In this document: piece by piece, positions 61,765 to 64,000 of the stretch
Numbering within the stretch: position 1 is the stretch's first letter
How the letters are laid out: each line of letters begins with the position of its first letter
Source: Natrinema caseinilyticum
GTDB lineage: Archaea; Halobacteriota; Halobacteria; Halobacteriales; Natrialbaceae
Assembly: GCF_024227435.1 (NCBI RefSeq)
Contig: NZ_CP100446.1
Span: forward strand, 372,001-436,000
DNA length: 64,000 nt
Direction: 5' to 3'
Program-made: the position numbers and the translations under genes
The notes under the pieces: generated by a model
Databases searched by the model: none
Told to the model about the DNA's origin: nothing
Seen by the model: only the letters and a program-made list of their open reading frames with translations

Positions 61765-62667
61765 ATGGCCTTACTGGAAAACCTCGTGCTCGTATTCGTC
61801 GCTGGTCTGCTCACGGCGGTAGCGACCGGCATCGGAGCGCTTCCGTTCTTCTTCGTCGACGACTTCAGCGACCGTTGGAACGTCGGGCTGTGGGGGGTGG
61901 CGTCGGGGATCATGGTGACCGTGTCGGTATTCGGCCTGGTCAACGAGGGGCTGGCCTCCGCTTCGAGTGGCTTCCCGACCCTGTTGGTCGGCGGTCTGCT
62001 CGCGGGCGTCGTGCTGGTCGAAGTCTCCGACAGGGTGCTCGACAGATTCGATTTCGGTACCGACGATGCGTCCCACCACGCCGGAGAACCGGACACCGAC
62101 GGGGGAGTCCCGATCGATAATCCGGGCCACGATCACGACGAAATCGCGCTCGAGGCGAAAGCGTTCGCCGAGGGCGACCTGAAGAAACTCGTGCTCATCC
62201 TCGGCATCCTCACGGTTCACAGTTTCCCCGAGGGCGTGGCGGTCGGCGTCTCGTTCGCCAGGCTGGGGCTCGACGGGGGCGTGCCCGTACTCGGGTTCGC
62301 GGTTCCGTTACTCGCGGTGTTCATGACCGTCGCCATCGCCATTCACAACGTCCCCGAGGGAACCGCGATCGCCATTCCGATGCGAGCGATGGGGCTGTCG
62401 AACTGGCGGATGGTCGGTGCGGCGATCTTCTCCAGTCTCCCTCAGCCGATCGGGGCGGTCATCGCGTTCGTGTTCGTCTCGTGGGCCGAGTCGTTCCTCC
62501 CGTTCGGCTACGGGTTCGCCGCCGGCGCGATGGTCTATCTGGTCGCGACGGAGTTTATCCCCGAAGCGCTCGAGACCGGCGCCGAACTCCCGACCCACGG
62601 CCACCGAGAGTTACTGGTCGGGTTCGCCGTCGGCGTTCTTTCGATGCTACCTATCGTCTACGTGTGA
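61765..62667 (+). CDS. ZIP-family divalent metal transporter
   Basis: A 300-residue ZIP protein with about eight helices. Helix IV carries VHSFPEGVAVGVSF and helix V IHNVPEGTAIAIPM, with the His/Glu metal path; the cytosolic loop between helices III and IV is His/Asp rich (NPGHDHDE). It imports Zn, Fe or Mn. The operator just upstream suggests metal regulation. Confidence 0.9.
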   Translation: MALLENLVLVFVAGLLTAVATGIGALPFFFVDDFSDRWNVGLWGVASGIMVTVSVFGLVNEGLASASSGFPTLLVGGLLAGVVLVEVSDRVLDRFDFGTDDASHHAGEPDTDGGVPIDNPGHDHDEIALEAKAFAEGDLKKLVLILGILTVHSFPEGVAVGVSFARLGLDGGVPVLGFAVPLLAVFMTVAIAIHNVPEGTAIAIPMRAMGLSNWRMVGAAIFSSLPQPIGAVIAFVFVSWAESFLPFGYGFAAGAMVYLVATEFIPEALETGAELPTHGHRELLVGFAVGVLSMLPIVYV

Positions 62668-62821
62668 ATCGTGACTAGGACGTCGTCGTAGCGCCACTCG
62701 CCGTACTCGGACGACGCCCGTCGTTCGGCCGGAGTATTGGGATTGTAGCGGCTGATCGATCATCGACGGCCGGTACCGATCGAACTTCGTGCTGCAGTGG
62801 CGTTGTTCGCGGGTTACAGAA

Positions 62822-62857
62822 GATCAAGGAGAAAGCCCACGTCTTCAGTCGTGGGTG
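62822..62857 (+). mobile_element. Probable IS200/IS605 (IS1341-type) right-end remnant
   Basis: GAAAGCCCACGTCTTCAGTCGTGGG forms a stem CCCACG (62836-62841) with CGTGGG (62850-62855), extended by two more pairs after a T-T mismatch. GAAAGCCC followed by such a hairpin is what I associate with haloarchaeal TnpB-element right ends and the omega-RNA 3' scaffold. No tnpB or tnpA frame is present, so this would be a fossil. Confidence 0.55.
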
Positions 62858-63206
62858 CAGTCAGGAGCTGCCAGAACCCCTGAACGCGTCTTCCGATCGT
62901 CGAGGGCACCCACTCGGGGCGCTCGTCGGCGGCAGGTGCGGATACTCGAAGACGGAGGTCCCGCCATCACCAGACACCGTCGCGAACCGTGACGTGATCG
63001 GGGTTGGAGGGGCCGCTCGAGCGCCTCCGAGGATCGGAGTACCCTGTGACGAGATACACGGGGTGTTCTCCGCGAGACGGTGCGGCCGATCGTGTCCGTC
63101 GAAAACGGTGCCGTGGCATCCCCTTCGGCGAACGGGAACGGGCCGACTCACGGCATCGTGAGTCGAACGCCCCCGGGTCGGCACTCCCATCCGTGCGCTC
63201 GAACGG

Positions 63207-64000
63207 TCAGTTCGGTGCCGTCGTCCGGAGCCGCACCTCGATACCGTCCGCGTCGGTAACCGCGAGGCCGTCGTCCGTCTCGGTCGCCGCAACTCCGCGG
63301 GCCGCTATCCGCTCTCGAACTGCGTCGAGTGCATCCCGGTCCGGCACGACGATCTCGAACCACGACAGCCCTCGTCCCTCGACCGGTGTCGTCCGGTCGT
63401 GCCACGTGTTCGCGCCGAGGTGATGGTGATATCCGCCCGCCGAAACGAAGCACGCGTCCGGGACGGTCGTTTGCACCTCGAACCCGAGGACGTCCACGTA
63501 GAATTCCCTGAACGCCTCCAGCGAGGTGACCTCGAGATGGACGTGACCGACATCCGTTCCGGTGGGTGCTCGGTCGGCACCCGTGGCAGCGGCTTCGATG
63601 CTGGCGAGATCGAGCGGCTCGGTGCCGATTCGAACGGTTCCGTCGTCGGCGATGGGCCATTCGTCGCGGGGGAAATCGCGGTACATCTCGACGCCGTTCC
63701 CTTCGGGGTCCCTGAAATAGAGCGCCTCGCTGACCAGATGATCGGAGGCTCCACTGAGTCGCCAGCCGTCCCGAATCCGAGCGAGCGAATCACCGAGTGC
63801 CTCGCGGGAGGGCACTCTGAAGGCGTTGTGGTAGAGGCCGGCCCCTGATCTCTGTCGCTCGAGTGCGTCTCCGGCTCCGTCCAGGACGAGGAGCGGTGTT
63901 CCGGCGACCCCGAGAACCGAGCCGGTCTCGGATCGGTGTCGCACACTGAGACCAACGACGTCTCGGTAGAACTCGGTCATCTCCTCGACGTCGGTGACAC
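63207..64000 (-). CDS. VOC-family (glyoxalase/dioxygenase-like) protein, N terminus outside the window
   Basis: Two tandem VOC domains in about 263 visible residues. The frame is open through the last base; VTDVEEMTEFYRDVVGL is typical of domain 1 entry, so the true start lies beyond the window. Domain 2 starts GHVHLEVTSLEAFREFYVDVLGF near residue 145. Metal ligands: the Glu in VEMYRDFP closes domain 1, and HVHLE and a late glutamate belong to domain 2. Bidomain VOC proteins include ring-cleaving dioxygenases; substrate unknown. Confidence 0.85.
   Translation of the reverse strand, partial: VTDVEEMTEFYRDVVGLSVRHRSETGSVLGVAGTPLLVLDGAGDALERQRSGAGLYHNAFRVPSREALGDSLARIRDGWRLSGASDHLVSEALYFRDPEGNGVEMYRDFPRDEWPIADDGTVRIGTEPLDLASIEAAATGADRAPTGTDVGHVHLEVTSLEAFREFYVDVLGFEVQTTVPDACFVSAGGYHHHLGANTWHDRTTPVEGRGLSWFEIVVPDRDALDAVRERIAARGVAATETDDGLAVTDADGIEVRLRTTAPN

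Overview
The window reads as the chromosome (or a large replicon) of a haloarchaeon. It has high GC, strongly acidic predicted proteins, TATA-box promoters about 25 bases ahead of (often leaderless) starts, Tat lipoproteins with a lipobox, and typically haloarchaeal families (RdfA, Sph-type SMC proteins, rubrerythrin-like zinc ribbons, F420 genes). The gene set suggests a Natrialbales-type organism, but the genus cannot be fixed. No rRNA, tRNA, CRISPR array or replication origin was recognised.

Left part (1-11.4 kb): start of a PHA synthase, a tandem universal stress protein, a proteasome-beta-like protein lacking the canonical Thr1, a HAD dehalogenase, a divergent HxlR regulator and thioredoxin-reductase-like pair sharing palindromic operators, a frameshifted alpha/beta-hydrolase lipoprotein, a winged-helix regulator, a DHH phosphoesterase, two Tat lipoproteins (one broken) and a gene-poor kilobase. 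From 11.4 to 19.3 kb come moeA-mocA, several small regulators, two short ribosomal-protein-S17e-like genes, and the cell-shape pair sph3-like/rdfA.

Central part (19.8-55.3 kb): a large purine-degradation locus. It holds an SsnA-like amidohydrolase, a hydantoinase/allantoinase-like enzyme, a threonine-synthase-like PLP enzyme, an F420-type flavin-site oxidoreductase, a D-aminoacylase, an M20 carbamoylase, a guanine-deaminase-like enzyme, two xanthine-dehydrogenase-type molybdenum hydroxylase pairs without a FAD subunit, RidA, two NCS2 purine permeases, adenine deaminase and a hypoxanthine/guanine phosphoribosyltransferase. Interleaved is a nearly complete selenium-dependent molybdenum hydroxylase maturation kit: MoeA, MocA, an XdhC-YqeB fusion, YqeC, an orphan SelD and two TusA/YedF-type proteins. 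A full DsrE/F/H (TusD/C/B) set is translationally coupled to the XdhC-YqeB gene. The layout parallels the bacterial ygeX-ygeY-hyuA-yqeB-yqeC-mocA-xdhD-ssnA locus. The working model is that purines are deaminated, hydroxylated by Mo (possibly Se-labelled) enzymes and ring-opened, and the Tus/SelD proteins supply chalcogen for the Mo cofactor. Selenium use here is an inference.

The same region carries three gene fossils made by internal deletion: a phnD/phnE chimera, an npdG remnant and a pdxS remnant.

Right part (53-64 kb): two related MFS carriers, an iron-type alcohol dehydrogenase, an AT-rich island before hpt, a YdjM-like membrane protein, a DUF389 protein, a ZIP metal transporter behind a DtxR-like operator, a probable IS200/IS605 right-end remnant and a truncated VOC-family protein.
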